Of a stretch of DNA of 64,000 nucleotides, positions 35,924-46,115 are shown piece after piece (the first letter of the stretch is position 1; every line of letters starts with the position of its first letter). The stretch is from Pyrinomonadaceae bacterium. Its GTDB lineage: Bacteria; Acidobacteriota; Blastocatellia; Pyrinomonadales; Pyrinomonadaceae. The position numbers and the translations under genes were made by a program. Below the pieces are notes generated by a model, which searched no databases, was not told where the DNA came from, and saw only the letters and a program-made list of their open reading frames with translations. Location of the stretch: the NCBI GenBank assembly GCA_025054715.1, contig JANWYH010000007.1, positions 36,041 through 100,040 of the forward strand. The letters run 5' to 3'.

Positions 35924-36682
35924 ATGAGAAAACCATTCATAGTTGGGAACTGGAAAATGCATAAATTTCTATCAGATGCAGTTGAGACGGCCGTAAGGTT
36001 AAGAAAGCTTTGTTCCGGTGTGACTCATTGTGATATAGCAATAGCACCTGTTTTCGTTCATTTGAAGGTGGTTGGTGATCGGTTGGAAGGTTCAAATATA
36101 TTTTTGGCTGCTCAGAATTGCTCTACTGAGATGAAACATGCAGCTCATACTGGAGAGGTTGCTGCCAGCATGTTGAAAGATGTAGGTGTTTCTTATGTGA
36201 TTATAGGACATTCGGAGCGAAGGCAGTATTATGCGGAGACCGATGAGATGATAAACAAGAAGGTAAAGGCTGCTCTTTATTCTGGGTTGAATGTGATTTT
36301 ATGTGTGGGGGAGACGCTTTCAGAGCGTGACGATGGGCAGCTTTTTGATGTGGTTCGCAGGCAGTTGAAGCACGGGCTCGAAGGTTTGTCTAGGAACGAT
36401 ATAGCAAAGGTTTCGATTGCTTATGAGCCTGTTTGGGCTATAGGGACTGGTAGAACGGCAACTCCGGAGCAGGCTCAGCAGATGCATGAATTTATAAGAG
36501 GGTATCTAGGTGAAACTCACGGTGAGGATGTAGCGGAAAGGGTGAGGATTTTATACGGTGGTTCCGTAAAACCTGAAAATGTAAGTGGTTTGCTAAGTCA
36601 ACGTGATATTGATGGAGCTTTGGTGGGCGGAGCGAGTTTAGACGCGGACACTTTTTTTGGAATTATCTCTTATGAGATTTGA
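35924..36682 (+). CDS. tpiA: Triosephosphate isomerase
   Basis: 252 residues with all TIM hallmarks: VGNWKMHK (catalytic Lys of the NxK motif), IIGHSERRQYY (catalytic His) and YEPVWAIGTGRTATP (catalytic Glu and flexible loop). It interconverts DHAP and G3P in glycolysis and gluconeogenesis. AGAGG lies about 8 nt before ATG 35924. secG follows 35 bp later, a common neighbour in bacteria. Confidence 0.97.
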   Translation: MRKPFIVGNWKMHKFLSDAVETAVRLRKLCSGVTHCDIAIAPVFVHLKVVGDRLEGSNIFLAAQNCSTEMKHAAHTGEVAASMLKDVGVSYVIIGHSERRQYYAETDEMINKKVKAALYSGLNVILCVGETLSERDDGQLFDVVRRQLKHGLEGLSRNDIAKVSIAYEPVWAIGTGRTATPEQAQQMHEFIRGYLGETHGEDVAERVRILYGGSVKPENVSGLLSQRDIDGALVGGASLDADTFFGIISYEI

Positions 36683-36717
36683 TTGTTTTGTGAATTTTTG
36701 CTAAAAACTAAAGATTG

Positions 36718-37038
36718 ATGGTTTACTTTTTATACACAGTATTTTTCATATCCTGTGTGATTTTAGTCATATCGGTTCTTTTACAGCCGGGCAAGACCGA
36801 CGCAGGAGCACTATTTACGAGCAATATATCTAGCACGGCTTTTGGTCCTAGAGGTAGTGCTACCATTTTAGCAAAGATTACGATCTTTGCTGCAGTGGTG
36901 TTTTTTCTTTCGGCTTTGCTTTTGTCAATTCCTGCTATAACTGGAGAGGTATCGGTTTTGCAGAAATCGGGAAGTGAGCAGCAAAGCAGCGAAAAAACGC
37001 AAGATGTTAAAGAAGAGCCTAAAGAGAATGGTCAGTAG
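36718..37038 (+). CDS. secG: Preprotein translocase subunit SecG
   Basis: 106 residues from ATG 36718; the frame also includes a TTG immediately before it. Two membrane helices (about 3-22, 50-72) flank the cytoplasmic loop LLQPGKTDAGALFTSNISST, the conserved SecG 'LLQxGkgaG' signature. A charged Glu/Lys/Gln tail follows. It is an accessory subunit of SecYEG. tpiA lies upstream and tRNA-Leu 15 bp downstream. Confidence 0.92.
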   Translation: MVYFLYTVFFISCVILVISVLLQPGKTDAGALFTSNISSTAFGPRGSATILAKITIFAAVVFFLSALLLSIPAITGEVSVLQKSGSEQQSSEKTQDVKEEPKENGQ

Positions 37039-37053
37039 GTTTTTTGAAAATTA

Positions 37054-37138
<85 letters not shown>

Positions 37139-37146
37139 AAAGTTCG

Positions 37147-37183
37147 AAAAAGACCTGACTTGCCTAGAGTCAGGTCTTTTTAT
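37147..37183. terminator. Rho-independent terminator after tRNA-Leu, usable in both directions
   Basis: Perfect 12-bp stem AAAGACCTGACT / AGTCAGGTCTTT (37149-37179) with loop TGCCTAG. It is flanked by A and T runs. It ends the secG-tRNA transcript and abuts the stop of the leftward carboxylase gene. Confidence 0.92.
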
Positions 37184-38743
37184 TTAGAGCGGTATATTAC
37201 CATGTTTTTTAGGCGGGTTTGAGTCTCTTTTTGTTTTGGTTAGGTTAAGAGCGCGTATAAGTTTAGGTCTTGTTTTTGCGGGTTCAATTACTTCGTCTAT
37301 GAAGCCACGTTCAGCGGCGACGTATGGATTTGCGAATTTTTCGTTAAACATCCTTATCAAACTTTGTCTTTCTTGTTCTGGGTTTTCCATTTGAGCTAGT
37401 TCTTTTTTGTATAGTAAGTTAACGGCACCTTCTGCTCCCATTACGGCTATTTCGGCGGTTGGATAGGCGAAGTTTACATCTGTTCTGATATGTTTTGAAG
37501 CCATCACGCAGTAGGCTCCGCCATATGCTTTACGTGTTATTACGGTGATTTTAGGAACTGTGGCTTCTGCAAAAGCGTAAAGTAATTTTGCACCATGCCT
37601 TATAATGCCTGAATGTTCTTGATGAACGCCTGGAAGGAATCCGGGAACATCTTCGAATGTAATCAATGGGATGTTGAAGCAATCGCAAAATCGGACGAAG
37701 CGAGCAGCTTTAACTGAAGCATCTATATCAAGGACGCCTGCTAAGAATGCGGGCTGATTAGCGACTATTCCGACTGAGAAACCGCCTAATCTGGCAAAGC
37801 CTATTACGATATTGGGGGCGAAGTGTTCTTGCACTTCGAAAAAGTAATGATCATCAACGACAGATAGGATGATTTCCTTTATGTCGTAAGGTTGGGTTGG
37901 ATCTTCTGGTATTATGTGGTTAAGTTTTTCTTCGGTTCTATCTGGTGGATCGTTTGACGGCACAAATGGAGGATTTTCGAGATTATTTGACGGAAGAAAT
38001 GATAGAAGTTCCCGAACTATTTGTAAGGCATGCTGATCGTTTTCGGCTGCAAAGTGTGCTACGCCTGAGCGAGTATTATGTGTGACTGCACCGCCGAGAA
38101 CTTCTTTTGTTACTTCTTCGTGTGTAACAGTTTTAATTACATCTGGTCCTGTGATGAACATGTAGGATGAATTTTTTACCATTATATTAAAGTCAGTTAT
38201 TGCTGGTGAATATACGGCTCCGCCGGCACAAGGTCCCATTATGCAGGAAATTTGTGGAACGACACCGCTTGCTAAGGTGTTTCTTAAGAAGATTTCTGCA
38301 TATCCTGCTAGTGACCACACGCCTTCTTGGATTCTTGCACCGCCTGAGTCGTTTAATCCTATGATTGGGGCGCCGACTTTCATTGCCAGATCCATTATTT
38401 TGACGATTTTTTGGGCGTGAGTTTCTGAAAGAGAGCCGCCGAAGACTGTGAAGTCCTGTGCAAAGACGAATACAGGTCTTCCATTGATTAGCCCATGTCC
38501 TGTTATTACGCCATCGCCGAGATATTTTTGTTTGTCTAATCCAAAATCACTTGATCGGTGGACAACGAACTTGTCGAATTCTTCGAAAGTGTCTTCATCG
38601 AGGAGGAATTGAATTCTTTCTCTTGCAGTCATTTTACCGGCGGCGTGTTGTTTTTCTATCTTTTCTTTTCCGCCGCCTTCTTCGGCGAGAAGATTTTTTT
38701 CTTTGAGTATTTCTAATTTGGTTTTCTCCGTTTTTAGCTGCAT
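37184..38743 (-). CDS. Acyl-CoA carboxylase carboxyltransferase (propionyl/methylmalonyl-CoA type, beta)
   Basis: 519 residues of the crotonase-like carboxyltransferase family. Landmarks are [11 protein letters not shown] near the N-terminus, [33 protein letters not shown] (acyl-CoA site) and a C-terminal [16 protein letters not shown]. Propionyl-CoA or methylmalonyl-CoA decarboxylase/carboxylase beta subunits have this length. The biotin and alpha subunits are not in the window. A promoter TTGTAA-16-TAAACT ends 7 nt before ATG. Confidence 0.9.
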   Translation of the reverse strand: MQLKTEKTKLEILKEKNLLAEEGGGKEKIEKQHAAGKMTARERIQFLLDEDTFEEFDKFVVHRSSDFGLDKQKYLGDGVITGHGLINGRPVFVFAQDFTVFGGSLSETHAQKIVKIMDLAMKVGAPIIGLNDSGGARIQEGVWSLAGYAEIFLRNTLASGVVPQISCIMGPCAGGAVYSPAITDFNIMVKNSSYMFITGPDVIKTVTHEEVTKEVLGGAVTHNTRSGVAHFAAENDQHALQIVRELLSFLPSNNLENPPFVPSNDPPDRTEEKLNHIIPEDPTQPYDIKEIILSVVDDHYFFEVQEHFAPNIVIGFARLGGFSVGIVANQPAFLAGVLDIDASVKAARFVRFCDCFNIPLITFEDVPGFLPGVHQEHSGIIRHGAKLLYAFAEATVPKITVITRKAYGGAYCVMASKHIRTDVNFAYPTAEIAVMGAEGAVNLLYKKELAQMENPEQERQSLIRMFNEKFANPYVAAERGFIDEVIEPAKTRPKLIRALNLTKTKRDSNPPKKHGNIPL

Positions 38744-38750
38744 AAATGAT

Positions 38751-38778
38751 AGTTTAACTTTTTCCTTTTGTGTTACAA
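38751..38778 (-). promoter_or_regulatory. Promoter of the carboxyltransferase gene, predicting a leaderless mRNA
   Basis: Minus strand: TTGTAA (38773-38778), 16-bp spacer, TAAACT (38751-38756), then 7 nt to ATG 38743. It overlaps the stop codon of the upstream DUF402 gene. Confidence 0.45.
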
Positions 38779-39246
38779 ACTTTGGTTAAAGGGGAAGGCT
38801 TTAGATGTTATCATATTTTTGATTTCTTCAATGGCTTTGTGCGCATTTTCGATTATTTCGACTGGGTAGGTGTGTAGATTTTTTTCAAATTCTTCCGTAT
38901 CTAGGATCTGGTATGATAGGTTTTTATGGACGATTATGTCTATTTCAAGGTCTATGTAAGATATTTCTTTGTTTGAGAAGGTGGGAGGGGTGTTTATATT
39001 GCAGTAGAAATTTCTGAAGGAGCCGTCTGGATTGTGGAACTGGAAGATTGAGAACCATTTATTTTTCCAGAAATATTCGTAAGAGGTTGTTCCGCGTCTG
39101 ATAACGCCTAAGATTGGATGTTCTATGTCTTCTTGAAATTCACCAAGCAGCAAGCAGAAATTTTTTTCTACTTTAAGAACTCGGGCTTTCCAGATGCGGC
39201 ACGTCTTTCGGTTAAGTTTCATGGATTTAACCAGGATAGTTTTCAT
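38773..39246 (-). CDS. DUF402-family protein
   Basis: 157 residues. The family signature is visible: [19 protein letters not shown], then [12 protein letters not shown] and [18 protein letters not shown]402 proteins have an OB-like barrel; some are nucleoside di-/triphosphatases or RNase-linked domains. The function here is unassigned. Its 5' end overlaps the upstream alpha/beta hydrolase gene by 20 bp, so it belongs to a leftward usp-hydrolase-DUF402 transcript. Confidence 0.8.
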   Translation of the reverse strand: MKTILVKSMKLNRKTCRIWKARVLKVEKNFCLLLGEFQEDIEHPILGVIRRGTTSYEYFWKNKWFSIFQFHNPDGSFRNFYCNINTPPTFSNKEISYIDLEIDIIVHKNLSYQILDTEEFEKNLHTYPVEIIENAHKAIEEIKNMITSKAFPFNQSL

Positions 39247-40006
39247 ATAGAAATTCTTTAAGTGCAGAGTTGAATGCTATTGGATTTTCTAGGTTTGAGT
39301 AGTGTCCAGCTTCGGGAATTTTAAATAGCTTTGAGTTAGGGATTAAATGATAAAGTTTATTGGCAATTTCGAGGTTTGTTACTGAGTCGTGTTCTCCAAA
39401 GATAAGTAGGGTTGGAACTTTAATTTCTTTCAGCAGGTAGCTATGGTCTTTTCGATTAGCAAGCGCCAGAAGCGTTTTTTCGATCGTGGTTACTTTTGTT
39501 TGTAAAAACTTTTCTTTTAGCCATGAAACCAACACAGGATTTTTTTGTTTTGTGTTTTCCGATATTAGATTTGGGAGCATGTTTTCAACAAGTGCCAATA
39601 CTCCTTTTGTCTTGATTTGTTTGATTAGCTCGATTCTGGCATTTCTTTTTTCGTCGGTATCAGCGAAAGGCGATGTGTCGAAAAGGAGTATAGAATGAAA
39701 CAGTTCGGGTGCAATTCTGTAGAGATTAAATGTTACGTAGCCACCCATGGATAGACCGCCGATGGATGCCTTTTTTATGTTCAGGTGCTTAAGAAGTTCT
39801 AGTACTTCATATGCAATGCTTTCAATGGAGATTTCTTCTGGCGATAGTTCAGTTTCTCCAAATCCCGGCAGGTCTGGCAGTATAAGGCACAGCTTTTCAG
39901 ATGCTAGCTCAATTTGTGGCTGCCACATTTGGTTATCGAGAGGGAAGGCATGTAGAAGAACTACCGGGTGGCCGTTACCGTATTGTTTAAAGGCTAGTCG
40001 GTTCAT
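39227..40006 (-). CDS. Alpha/beta-fold hydrolase
   Basis: 259 residues from ATG 40006; a start further upstream would run deep into the usp gene. The hydrolase core has VVLLHAFPLDNQMW (oxyanion), GLSMGG (Ser nucleophile), GEHDSV (Asp) and EAGHYSN (His). The substrate is unknown; the family includes esterases, lactonases and BioH-like enzymes. The start overlaps the usp stop by ATGA. Confidence 0.88.
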   Translation of the reverse strand: MNRLAFKQYGNGHPVVLLHAFPLDNQMWQPQIELASEKLCLILPDLPGFGETELSPEEISIESIAYEVLELLKHLNIKKASIGGLSMGGYVTFNLYRIAPELFHSILLFDTSPFADTDEKRNARIELIKQIKTKGVLALVENMLPNLISENTKQKNPVLVSWLKEKFLQTKVTTIEKTLLALANRKDHSYLLKEIKVPTLLIFGEHDSVTNLEIANKLYHLIPNSKLFKIPEAGHYSNLENPIAFNSALKEFLYENYPG

Positions 40007-40449
40007 TTTTGGGTTTTTACGACTAAAACCGAACATGGTGCATGATGAACTACTGAGTCTGAGACTGAACCCAGAAGGAGTCTTTCCCAACGGTTATAGC
40101 TGTGAGAACCTACGATTATAAGGTCTGCTTTCATTTGTTCGGCAGTTTCAACTATTGAGCTTTCTGGTGAGCCGATTAAGACTTCGCTTGTGACATTTAT
40201 GTTGGGAGCTATTTCAAGGACTTTTTGGGTGGCCGATTGAACGATATTTTTTGCGTTTTCGCGAGCTGCCTCTTCTATTTCTGCTGTTGAAGGTAAGTAG
40301 CCAGCATATACATCAATCGCCAGTGGCACGCTCATGTCTACAACAGAGATGATTCTTATTTCTTCTATTTCTTGTAGATTAAGCATTCTAACTGCTTGTA
40401 AGGCAGCTTCGCTATGTTTTCCACCGTCGGTTGCTATGAGAACTTTCAT
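40003..40449 (-). CDS. Universal stress protein (UspA family)
   Basis: 148 residues from ATG 40449; TTG 40461 is an alternative start. It opens MKVLIATDGGKHSEAALQA and ends with VGSHSYNRWERLLLGSVSDS, the Usp ATP-binding pattern. It overlaps the downstream hydrolase by 4 bp. A TATAAT lies 11 nt before ATG, giving a leader of only a few bases. It starts a leftward transcript. Confidence 0.92.
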   Translation of the reverse strand: MKVLIATDGGKHSEAALQAVRMLNLQEIEEIRIISVVDMSVPLAIDVYAGYLPSTAEIEEAARENAKNIVQSATQKVLEIAPNINVTSEVLIGSPESSIVETAEQMKADLIIVGSHSYNRWERLLLGSVSDSVVHHAPCSVLVVKTQK

Positions 40450-40460
40450 ACTTTGTTCCA

Positions 40461-40489
40461 ATTATAGTTTCCGACAGTAAAAAAAGCAA
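40461..40489 (-). promoter_or_regulatory. Promoter of the usp gene at 40003
   Basis: Minus strand: TTGCTT (40484-40489), 17-bp spacer, TATAAT (40461-40466), then 11 nt to ATG 40449. The -35 falls in the preceding terminator hairpin. Confidence 0.45.
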
Positions 40490-40504
40490 CAGGACCTTGT
40501 TGCC
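40477..40504 (-). terminator. Rho-independent terminator after the transaldolase gene (hslV operon end)
   Basis: Read on the minus strand: GCAACAAGG, short loop, CCTGTTGC followed by TTTTTTT. It lies 47 bp after the stop of the transaldolase gene and would end the hslV-hslU-lipoprotein-FAH-transaldolase transcript. Confidence 0.75.
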
Positions 40505-40550
40505 GGAGATTAGCTATGCGCGCTTACCCTAGGGGATTGTTTGTTTACAG

Positions 40551-41210
40551 TTAGTTATTTGCTTGTTTACTGAATTTTCCCCAGTCAGCCAGGAATAGCT
40601 CTAGTCCTATGTCGGTCAACGGGTGTTTAACTAGTTGTTTAATGACCTTAAAGGGTATGGTGGCGACGTGTGCTCCGGCTAGGGCTGATTCGACGACGTG
40701 TCTTGGGTGTCTTATTGAGGCTGCAAGAACTTGAGTTTGGAAATTGTAATTTTTGTATATTTTGACTATGTCCGTTATCAATTGCATGCCTTCGTGGCTG
40801 ATATCGTCTAAGCGGCCTATGAATGGTGAGATATAGGTTGCGCCTGCTTTTGCAGCTAATATTGCTTGAGCTGGAGAAAAGCAGAGTGTGACATTGACTT
40901 TTATGCCTTCGCTGGACAAGATTCTAGTGGCTTTGAGTCCATCTAGTGTTAAAGGGCATTTTATGACGACGTTAGGTGATATTGAGGCGAAGTCTCTGCC
41001 TTGATGAAGCATTCCTTCTACGTCAAGTGCGGTTACTTCGACTGAGACATCACCTTCTACGATTTGACAGATCTTTGCTATGTGTTCCTTAAAATTTATG
41101 CTTCCTTCTTTTGCTATTAGGGAAGGATTTGTAGTAACTCCGTCTATGAGTCCCATCTCTTTTGCTTGTTTTATTTCCTCAAGGTTTGCGGTATCTATGA
41201 AGAATTTCAT
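40551..41210 (-). CDS. Fructose-6-phosphate aldolase / transaldolase (small type)
   Basis: 219 residues with the short transaldolase (TalC/Fsa) TIM barrel: [34 protein letters not shown], and the Schiff-base Lys in NVVIKCPLT. It may be a transaldolase or an F6P aldolase; the sequence does not decide which. Its start overlaps the FAH gene by 4 bp. It is the last gene of the hslV operon. Confidence 0.88.
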   Translation of the reverse strand: MKFFIDTANLEEIKQAKEMGLIDGVTTNPSLIAKEGSINFKEHIAKICQIVEGDVSVEVTALDVEGMLHQGRDFASISPNVVIKCPLTLDGLKATRILSSEGIKVNVTLCFSPAQAILAAKAGATYISPFIGRLDDISHEGMQLITDIVKIYKNYNFQTQVLAASIRHPRHVVESALAGAHVATIPFKVIKQLVKHPLTDIGLELFLADWGKFSKQANN

Positions 41211-41989
41211 AATTCGTCCTCTCTTTTTACAGGGTTTTTCAGTATGCCTATATTTTCTATTTCTATTTCGCAGATGTCGCCTGGGTTTAGCGGGCTGACT
41301 CCTGCGGGTGTTCCTGTTGCAATTATATCAAAAGGCATTAAGGTCATGTAATTAGATATGTATCTAATTAAAAACTCTACCGGAAAGATCATTTGCGATG
41401 TATGGGCTTTTTGTTTGATTTTACCGTTTACTCGGGCTTCTATTTTGAGATTGTTAGGGTCTAGGGAAGTTTCTATGAAGTGTCCGATGGGGCAGAAGGT
41501 ATCGAATGATTTTGCGCGGGTAAACTGTATATCCTTTTTTTGCAGGTCTCTTGCGGTGACATCGTTGAGGCATGTATATCCGAGAACGTAATTTAGAGGG
41601 TTTTCTTCTGGGCTTATGGACTTACATTTTTTCGATATTATGATAGCGAGTTCTGCTTCATGTTCGACTCTTGATGATTGTTTAGGAAGGATTATTGGGT
41701 TTTCATTTGTGATTATAGCTGATGGAGCTTTGAGGAAGAGAAGTGGTTCTTTTGGGACTTCGTTTCCGAGTTCTTCGGCGTGTTCGCGATAATTTCTACC
41801 GACGCAGACGATCTTTGAGGGTATTACGGGCGGGAGGATTTTTACTTTTGATATTGGCAGGGTTTGTTTTATGGTTTTGAGCTGGTAATTTTCCAGCGGT
41901 TCTACTGATTCGTTGGTTAGTCTTCCGAAGTATATGCTGTTTTTATAGGCGAATCTACAGATCTTCATAGTTTCAGGGTAAGGTTTCAT
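41207..41989 (-). CDS. Fumarylacetoacetate hydrolase (FAH) family protein
   Basis: 260 residues from ATG 41989; ATG 41968 (MKICRFAY) also fits the family. The FAH core has [15 protein letters not shown], then [10 protein letters not shown] and [10 protein letters not shown] with metal-binding Glu and Asp, and [13 protein letters not shown]. Family members are hydrolases, decarboxylases or isomerases of dicarboxylate ring-fission products, including oxaloacetate decarboxylases. The exact reaction is not clear. Confidence 0.85.
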   Translation of the reverse strand: MKPYPETMKICRFAYKNSIYFGRLTNESVEPLENYQLKTIKQTLPISKVKILPPVIPSKIVCVGRNYREHAEELGNEVPKEPLLFLKAPSAIITNENPIILPKQSSRVEHEAELAIIISKKCKSISPEENPLNYVLGYTCLNDVTARDLQKKDIQFTRAKSFDTFCPIGHFIETSLDPNNLKIEARVNGKIKQKAHTSQMIFPVEFLIRYISNYMTLMPFDIIATGTPAGVSPLNPGDICEIEIENIGILKNPVKREDEL

Positions 41990-43016
41990 TTACGATTTCC
42001 GATGGAGCGCTTATATTTCCGAACTTATCTACTGCTCGAATAAAGTAGAAGTAAGTTTTACCTGATTTTACTTGTTTATCTTGAAAGGTGTTTGTTGTCA
42101 AGGGTTCAGGGGTTATTTTTTGCCACTGTTCTATTGGTAGAGCAGGATTTTCAGAGCGAAAGATCAGATAACCGATTACGTCTCGTTCTTTATTTACTGC
42201 GAAAAAGATAGATATTGCGTTTTGTGAAGCTGCGATTGTTACTCCTTCTGGTGGTGAGGGTGGGAAGGTATCTTTTGGTTTAATTTCTAGCGTGTTTGAG
42301 TTTTCGCTTTCTACTGTCTCTGCGTTTTCGCTTATGGTTACGCTACGGACAAAGTATTTGTATTCTTTTTCAAATTCGAAGAATATGTCATCGAAGTAGT
42401 TTTGTTGTATAGGGGAGCTGTTGAGTAGTTTTTGATTTCCGTTTTCTATTTTATAGACATTATAGCCTATTAACTTTGCTGGTTTTGAATCGTCTATGTT
42501 TTTTTCTGGCGGCGTCCATGTAAGAGTGATTTTATCTTGTGTTACAGTGATTTTTAGGAGCTGAGGAGGTAGTGGGATTTTTGTGGATGGTTCTATTGAG
42601 AAAACTTCTGAGAGGACGGATTTTTGTCCTGTTTTGTTTGTGAATCTTAGGGCATAGTATATTCTGATGGGTTGATCTACGAAGATGAGTTTGTCTTGGT
42701 ATTGGGATGTTGGAGCTGAAAGGCTAGCTATTAGAGTGCTACGATTTTTGAATTCTTCTTCGGTTATGGTTGGAGGGTTATTTTTGGATTCTATAAGGCG
42801 ATAGATTTCGATTTTTTGGGTTGTTGTTGGGACTTGCCATGATAGGATGATACTACTGCCTCTTTGGTAGCCTGATAGGGGTGGGGAGGGGATACGTGTT
42901 GGCGGCTGAGGAGGGGTTCGTTTACCGCAACTAAGGGTGAGAAAGATAGCGCATAAAATTAAGCAAAACCGCTTAAGCTTTAGACAATCGTTTTTAATCA
43001 TTCGTTTTAAGCACAT
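41973..43016 (-). CDS. Lipoprotein with fibronectin type III-like domains
   Basis: 347 residues with a lipoprotein signal: hydrophobic ILCAIFLTLSCGKR with a Cys following an LTLS box (about residue 30), then a Pro-rich linker (PPQPPTRIPSPP). The mature part has two to three fibronectin type III-like beta domains (IILSWQVP, ITLTWTPP, RSENPALP). Its function is unknown; it is likely outer-membrane-tethered. It lies 16 bp after hslU in the same operon and overlaps the FAH gene by 17 bp. ATG 43001 is an alternative start. Confidence 0.75.
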   Translation of the reverse strand: MCLKRMIKNDCLKLKRFCLILCAIFLTLSCGKRTPPQPPTRIPSPPLSGYQRGSSIILSWQVPTTTQKIEIYRLIESKNNPPTITEEEFKNRSTLIASLSAPTSQYQDKLIFVDQPIRIYYALRFTNKTGQKSVLSEVFSIEPSTKIPLPPQLLKITVTQDKITLTWTPPEKNIDDSKPAKLIGYNVYKIENGNQKLLNSSPIQQNYFDDIFFEFEKEYKYFVRSVTISENAETVESENSNTLEIKPKDTFPPSPPEGVTIAASQNAISIFFAVNKERDVIGYLIFRSENPALPIEQWQKITPEPLTTNTFQDKQVKSGKTYFYFIRAVDKFGNISAPSEIVNETLP

Positions 43017-43032
43017 AGTTCAATAACTAGTA

Positions 43033-44331
43033 TCATAAGATGTAATTGCTTAAGTCTTTGTTTTTAACAATTGCTTCAAGTTTGTTTATTACAAAATTTT
43101 TATCTATTATCTGATGCTTAACATCAATGTCTGCACCTTCAAAACTTATGTCTTCGAGAAGCTTTTCCATTATTGTATGCAATCTTCTTGCGCCTATATT
43201 TTCGTTAACCTGATTTAAGGTTTCTGCCATTTCAGCGATTGCCTCGATGGCATCCTCGGTAAAATCGAGAAGAATGTCTTCAGTGCTTAAAAGAGCTTGA
43301 TACTGTTTAATAAGCGAATTTTTAGGTTCTATAAGAATTCGCTTAAAATCTTCTTTGCTAAGTGGGTCTAGTTCGACTCTTATAGGGAAGCGGCCTTGCA
43401 GCTCTGGTATAAGATCAGATGGTTTTGAGAGATGAAAAGCACCGGCCGCAATGAAGAGTATATGTTCAGTATTAACCATTCCGTAACGGGTGTTAACGTT
43501 TGTTCCTTCTACAATAGGCAGAAGGTCTCTTTGGACGCCTTCTCTTGATACATCAGGACCTATTGACTGCCGGCTTGCAATTTTGTCAATTTCGTCAATG
43601 AAGATTATTCCAGAATTTTGTGCTTTTTCTAAGGCAGCTCTGATGATTGAGTCCATGTCAACTAGGTTTTCTTGTTCTTCTCTAATTATGAATTCCTTAG
43701 CTTCTGAGATTTTTAGCTTTTTTCTTTTACTCCTTTTAGGAAGCAGGTTGTTTATTACTTCGTTAAAGTTTAGTTCTTCTAATCCTCCGCCGAAGCCTAT
43801 GATATCTATCGTCGGGCGGTCTTGGACTTCGATTTCTATTATGCGATCATCGAGGAGGCCTTTTTTGAGCTGTTCTCGTAGTTTTTCTCTTGTTCTATTG
43901 ATGGTGTCTGTATGTTGATGAGGTATTAGCATATCAAGAATTCTTTCTTCGGCGTTTGCTTCTGCTTTTGGGCGGACTTCCTTGAAGGCCGCTTGTTTTG
44001 TCATTTCGACTGCTACTTCGGTAAGTTCTCTTATCATGCTTTCTACGTCACGGCCGACATAGCCTACTTCTGTGAATTTAGACGCTTCGACTTTTATAAA
44101 CGGCGAGTTTGAAAGTTTGGCTAGCCGCCTTGCTATTTCGGTTTTACCTACGCCCGTAGGACCTATCATGAGAATATTTTTGGGTAAAATCTCTTGAGCG
44201 ATTTCTCTAGGAAGTTTTTGGCGGCGGATTCTATTCCTAAGTGCGATTGCAACTGCTTTTTTTGCTTTATTTTGTCCGATAATGTATTTGTCTAGTTCTG
44301 CCACGATTTGTTTTGGTGTTAAGTCTGTCAT
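43033..44331 (-). CDS. hslU: HslU ATPase subunit (ClpY) of the HslUV protease
   Basis: 432 residues. Walker A is GPTGVGKTE, the pore loop is VGYVGRD, Walker B is [10 protein letters not shown], and [16 protein letters not shown] lies in the intermediate domain. It unfolds substrates for HslV. The gene overlaps hslV by 4 bp. Confidence 0.96.
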   Translation of the reverse strand: MTDLTPKQIVAELDKYIIGQNKAKKAVAIALRNRIRRQKLPREIAQEILPKNILMIGPTGVGKTEIARRLAKLSNSPFIKVEASKFTEVGYVGRDVESMIRELTEVAVEMTKQAAFKEVRPKAEANAEERILDMLIPHQHTDTINRTREKLREQLKKGLLDDRIIEIEVQDRPTIDIIGFGGGLEELNFNEVINNLLPKRSKRKKLKISEAKEFIIREEQENLVDMDSIIRAALEKAQNSGIIFIDEIDKIASRQSIGPDVSREGVQRDLLPIVEGTNVNTRYGMVNTEHILFIAAGAFHLSKPSDLIPELQGRFPIRVELDPLSKEDFKRILIEPKNSLIKQYQALLSTEDILLDFTEDAIEAIAEMAETLNQVNENIGARRLHTIMEKLLEDISFEGADIDVKHQIIDKNFVINKLEAIVKNKDLSNYIL

Positions 44332-44846
44332 ATTTCTTCTAGTATAATTTCTGAATTCGTGTAAATACAGATTTCTGAAGCTATTTTGAGGGCTTCTTCT
44401 GCTATTTGTTTTGCCTGTAGGTTTGTGTGTTTTAGTAGTGCTCTGGCTGCTGCTAAGGCGAACATGCCGCCTGAGCCGATGGCTAGAACGCCTTCATCTG
44501 TTGAGATGACGTCTCCTTTTCCTGATACAAGAAAAGCGTTTGAGCTATCTGCTGCGATCAGTAAGGCTTCTAGATGGCGAAGGATTTTATCGGTTCGCCA
44601 ATCTTTGCTGAGTTCAACGACGGCTCTTTCGAGATTTCCTTGGAACTCTTCTATTTTTGATTCAAACCTTGATAGTAGAGCGAAAGCGTCGGCAGTAGAG
44701 CCAGCAAATCCTACTAAGACTTTTCCGTTATAGATTTTCCGGACTTTTCTAGCGTTTTTCTTTATGATAGTGTCTGCTAGAGTTACCTGACCGTCGCTTG
44801 CCATGGCAGTCTTTCCGTCTTTTTTTACTAAGATGACAGTTGTCAT
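44328..44846 (-). CDS. hslV: HslV peptidase subunit (ClpQ)
   Basis: 172 residues. After removal of Met the N-terminal Thr is the nucleophile, [21 protein letters not shown] and KNARKVRKI are family motifs and [10 protein letters not shown] completes the site. It forms the proteolytic core with HslU. A TTGTAT-18-TATCAT promoter ends 8 nt from ATG. It is the first gene of the leftward operon. Confidence 0.96.
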   Translation of the reverse strand: MTTVILVKKDGKTAMASDGQVTLADTIIKKNARKVRKIYNGKVLVGFAGSTADAFALLSRFESKIEEFQGNLERAVVELSKDWRTDKILRHLEALLIAADSSNAFLVSGKGDVISTDEGVLAIGSGGMFALAAARALLKHTNLQAKQIAEEALKIASEICIYTNSEIILEEI

Positions 44847-44854
44847 AAGCGATA

Positions 44855-44884
44855 ATGATAAGATTTTCAGGTCTTCTTATACAA
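44855..44884 (-). promoter_or_regulatory. Promoter of hslV, predicting a leaderless mRNA
   Basis: Minus strand: TTGTAT (44879-44884), 18-bp spacer, TATCAT (44855-44860), then 8 nt to ATG 44846. No Shine-Dalgarno sequence is seen. Confidence 0.45.
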
Positions 44885-44906
44885 ATTGACAGCGGCCTTT
44901 TTTTGT

Positions 44907-44936
44907 TTGAATATAGGGTTTGTGGTTTTTGAGAAT
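44907..44936 (+). promoter_or_regulatory. Promoter of the namZ-like gene, predicting a leaderless mRNA
   Basis: TTGAAT (44907-44912), 18-bp spacer, GAGAAT (44931-44936), then 7 nt to ATG 44944. Confidence 0.4.
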
Positions 44937-44943
44937 TTCCTTT

Positions 44944-46104
44944 ATGAAAAAGATAAGATTGGGTATTGAAAGAGTTTTTAATGAAGAGAAAAAGGTTTTG
45001 CGTGGTAGTCGTGTAGGTATAATTTGTAATCAAGCTTCTGTTGATAGCAATTATCGCTATTCGGCTGATCTTTTTTATTTTGATGACGAGATTGATTTGC
45101 GTGCGGTGTTTAGTCCTCAACACGGATTTTACAGTGATGTTCAGGATAACATGATTGAGTCGGCTCACGGTAGATTTAGAGACTTACCTTTGTTTTCTCT
45201 TTATAGCGAAACGCGCGAGCCTACTGATGAGATGTTGGCTGATATAGATGTGTTGGTGTTTGATTTACAAGACGTAGGCTGTAGGGTTTATACTTTTATT
45301 TACACGATGGCGAATGCCATGAAGGCATGTGCTAGGTTGGGTAAGAGGTTTGTTGTTTTGGATCGTCCTAATCCGATTGGCGGTGTAGCGGTAGAGGGAA
45401 ATCTATTAGAGCCCGGTCATGAATCTTTTGTTGGTATGTATGAGATACCGATGAGGCATGGTATGACGGTAGGTGAGCTTGCGCTTCTTTTTAACCAGCA
45501 CATAGGATGTGAGCTTTATGTAGTAAAGCTTGAAGGATGGCAGCGCGATAGTTTTTATGATGAATTAGGCATAGGTTGGGTTATGCCTTCTCCTAACATG
45601 CCTTCAATAGATACTGCGATTGTATATCCGGGAACGGTTTTTTTTGAGGGAACAAAAGTATCGGAAGGTCGCGGAACTACCAGGCCTTTTGAGATTGTAG
45701 GAGCGCCCTATATTGATGCTGAGCTATTAGCTAATGAGATTAACAAGGAAGGTTTAGACGGAGTCTATTTTCGTCCTATATGGTTTATTCCAACGTTTCA
45801 AAAGCATGCTAACAAGGTTTGTGGGGGTGTATTTTTGCACGTTACGGATAGGAAGGTTTTTAGGCCAGTTTTGACTGGAGTAGCTCTTTTGAAAAAGATA
45901 CGCGAGCTTTACGGTGAAAAGTTTCAGTGGCAGGATCCTCCTTATGAGTATGTTTTCGACAGAAATCCTTTTGATGTTATAGCTGGAACGTTCCGTTTAA
46001 GAGAGGCAATAGAAACTGAAGCATCTATTTCTGAGATTGCTTCACTTTGGAAAGTAGATGAGTTAAAGTTTATTGAATTTAGAAAGGAATACTTAATTTA
46101 CTGA
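44944..46104 (+). CDS. namZ: NamZ-like exo-beta-N-acetylmuramidase (DUF1343)
   Basis: 386 residues from ATG 44944. The DUF1343 signature is GIICNQASVD, then FSPQHGFYSDVQDNMIES, PLFSLYSETREPTDEML and DLQDVGCRVYTFIYTM. Characterised NamZ releases terminal N-acetylmuramic acid from peptidoglycan fragments. This copy has no evident signal peptide, so it may work on imported muropeptides in the cytosol. It is divergent from hslV and 11 bp upstream of the DUF6677 gene. Confidence 0.85.
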   Translation: MKKIRLGIERVFNEEKKVLRGSRVGIICNQASVDSNYRYSADLFYFDDEIDLRAVFSPQHGFYSDVQDNMIESAHGRFRDLPLFSLYSETREPTDEMLADIDVLVFDLQDVGCRVYTFIYTMANAMKACARLGKRFVVLDRPNPIGGVAVEGNLLEPGHESFVGMYEIPMRHGMTVGELALLFNQHIGCELYVVKLEGWQRDSFYDELGIGWVMPSPNMPSIDTAIVYPGTVFFEGTKVSEGRGTTRPFEIVGAPYIDAELLANEINKEGLDGVYFRPIWFIPTFQKHANKVCGGVFLHVTDRKVFRPVLTGVALLKKIRELYGEKFQWQDPPYEYVFDRNPFDVIAGTFRLREAIETEASISEIASLWKVDELKFIEFRKEYLIY

Positions 46105-46115
46105 GGTGAGATAAG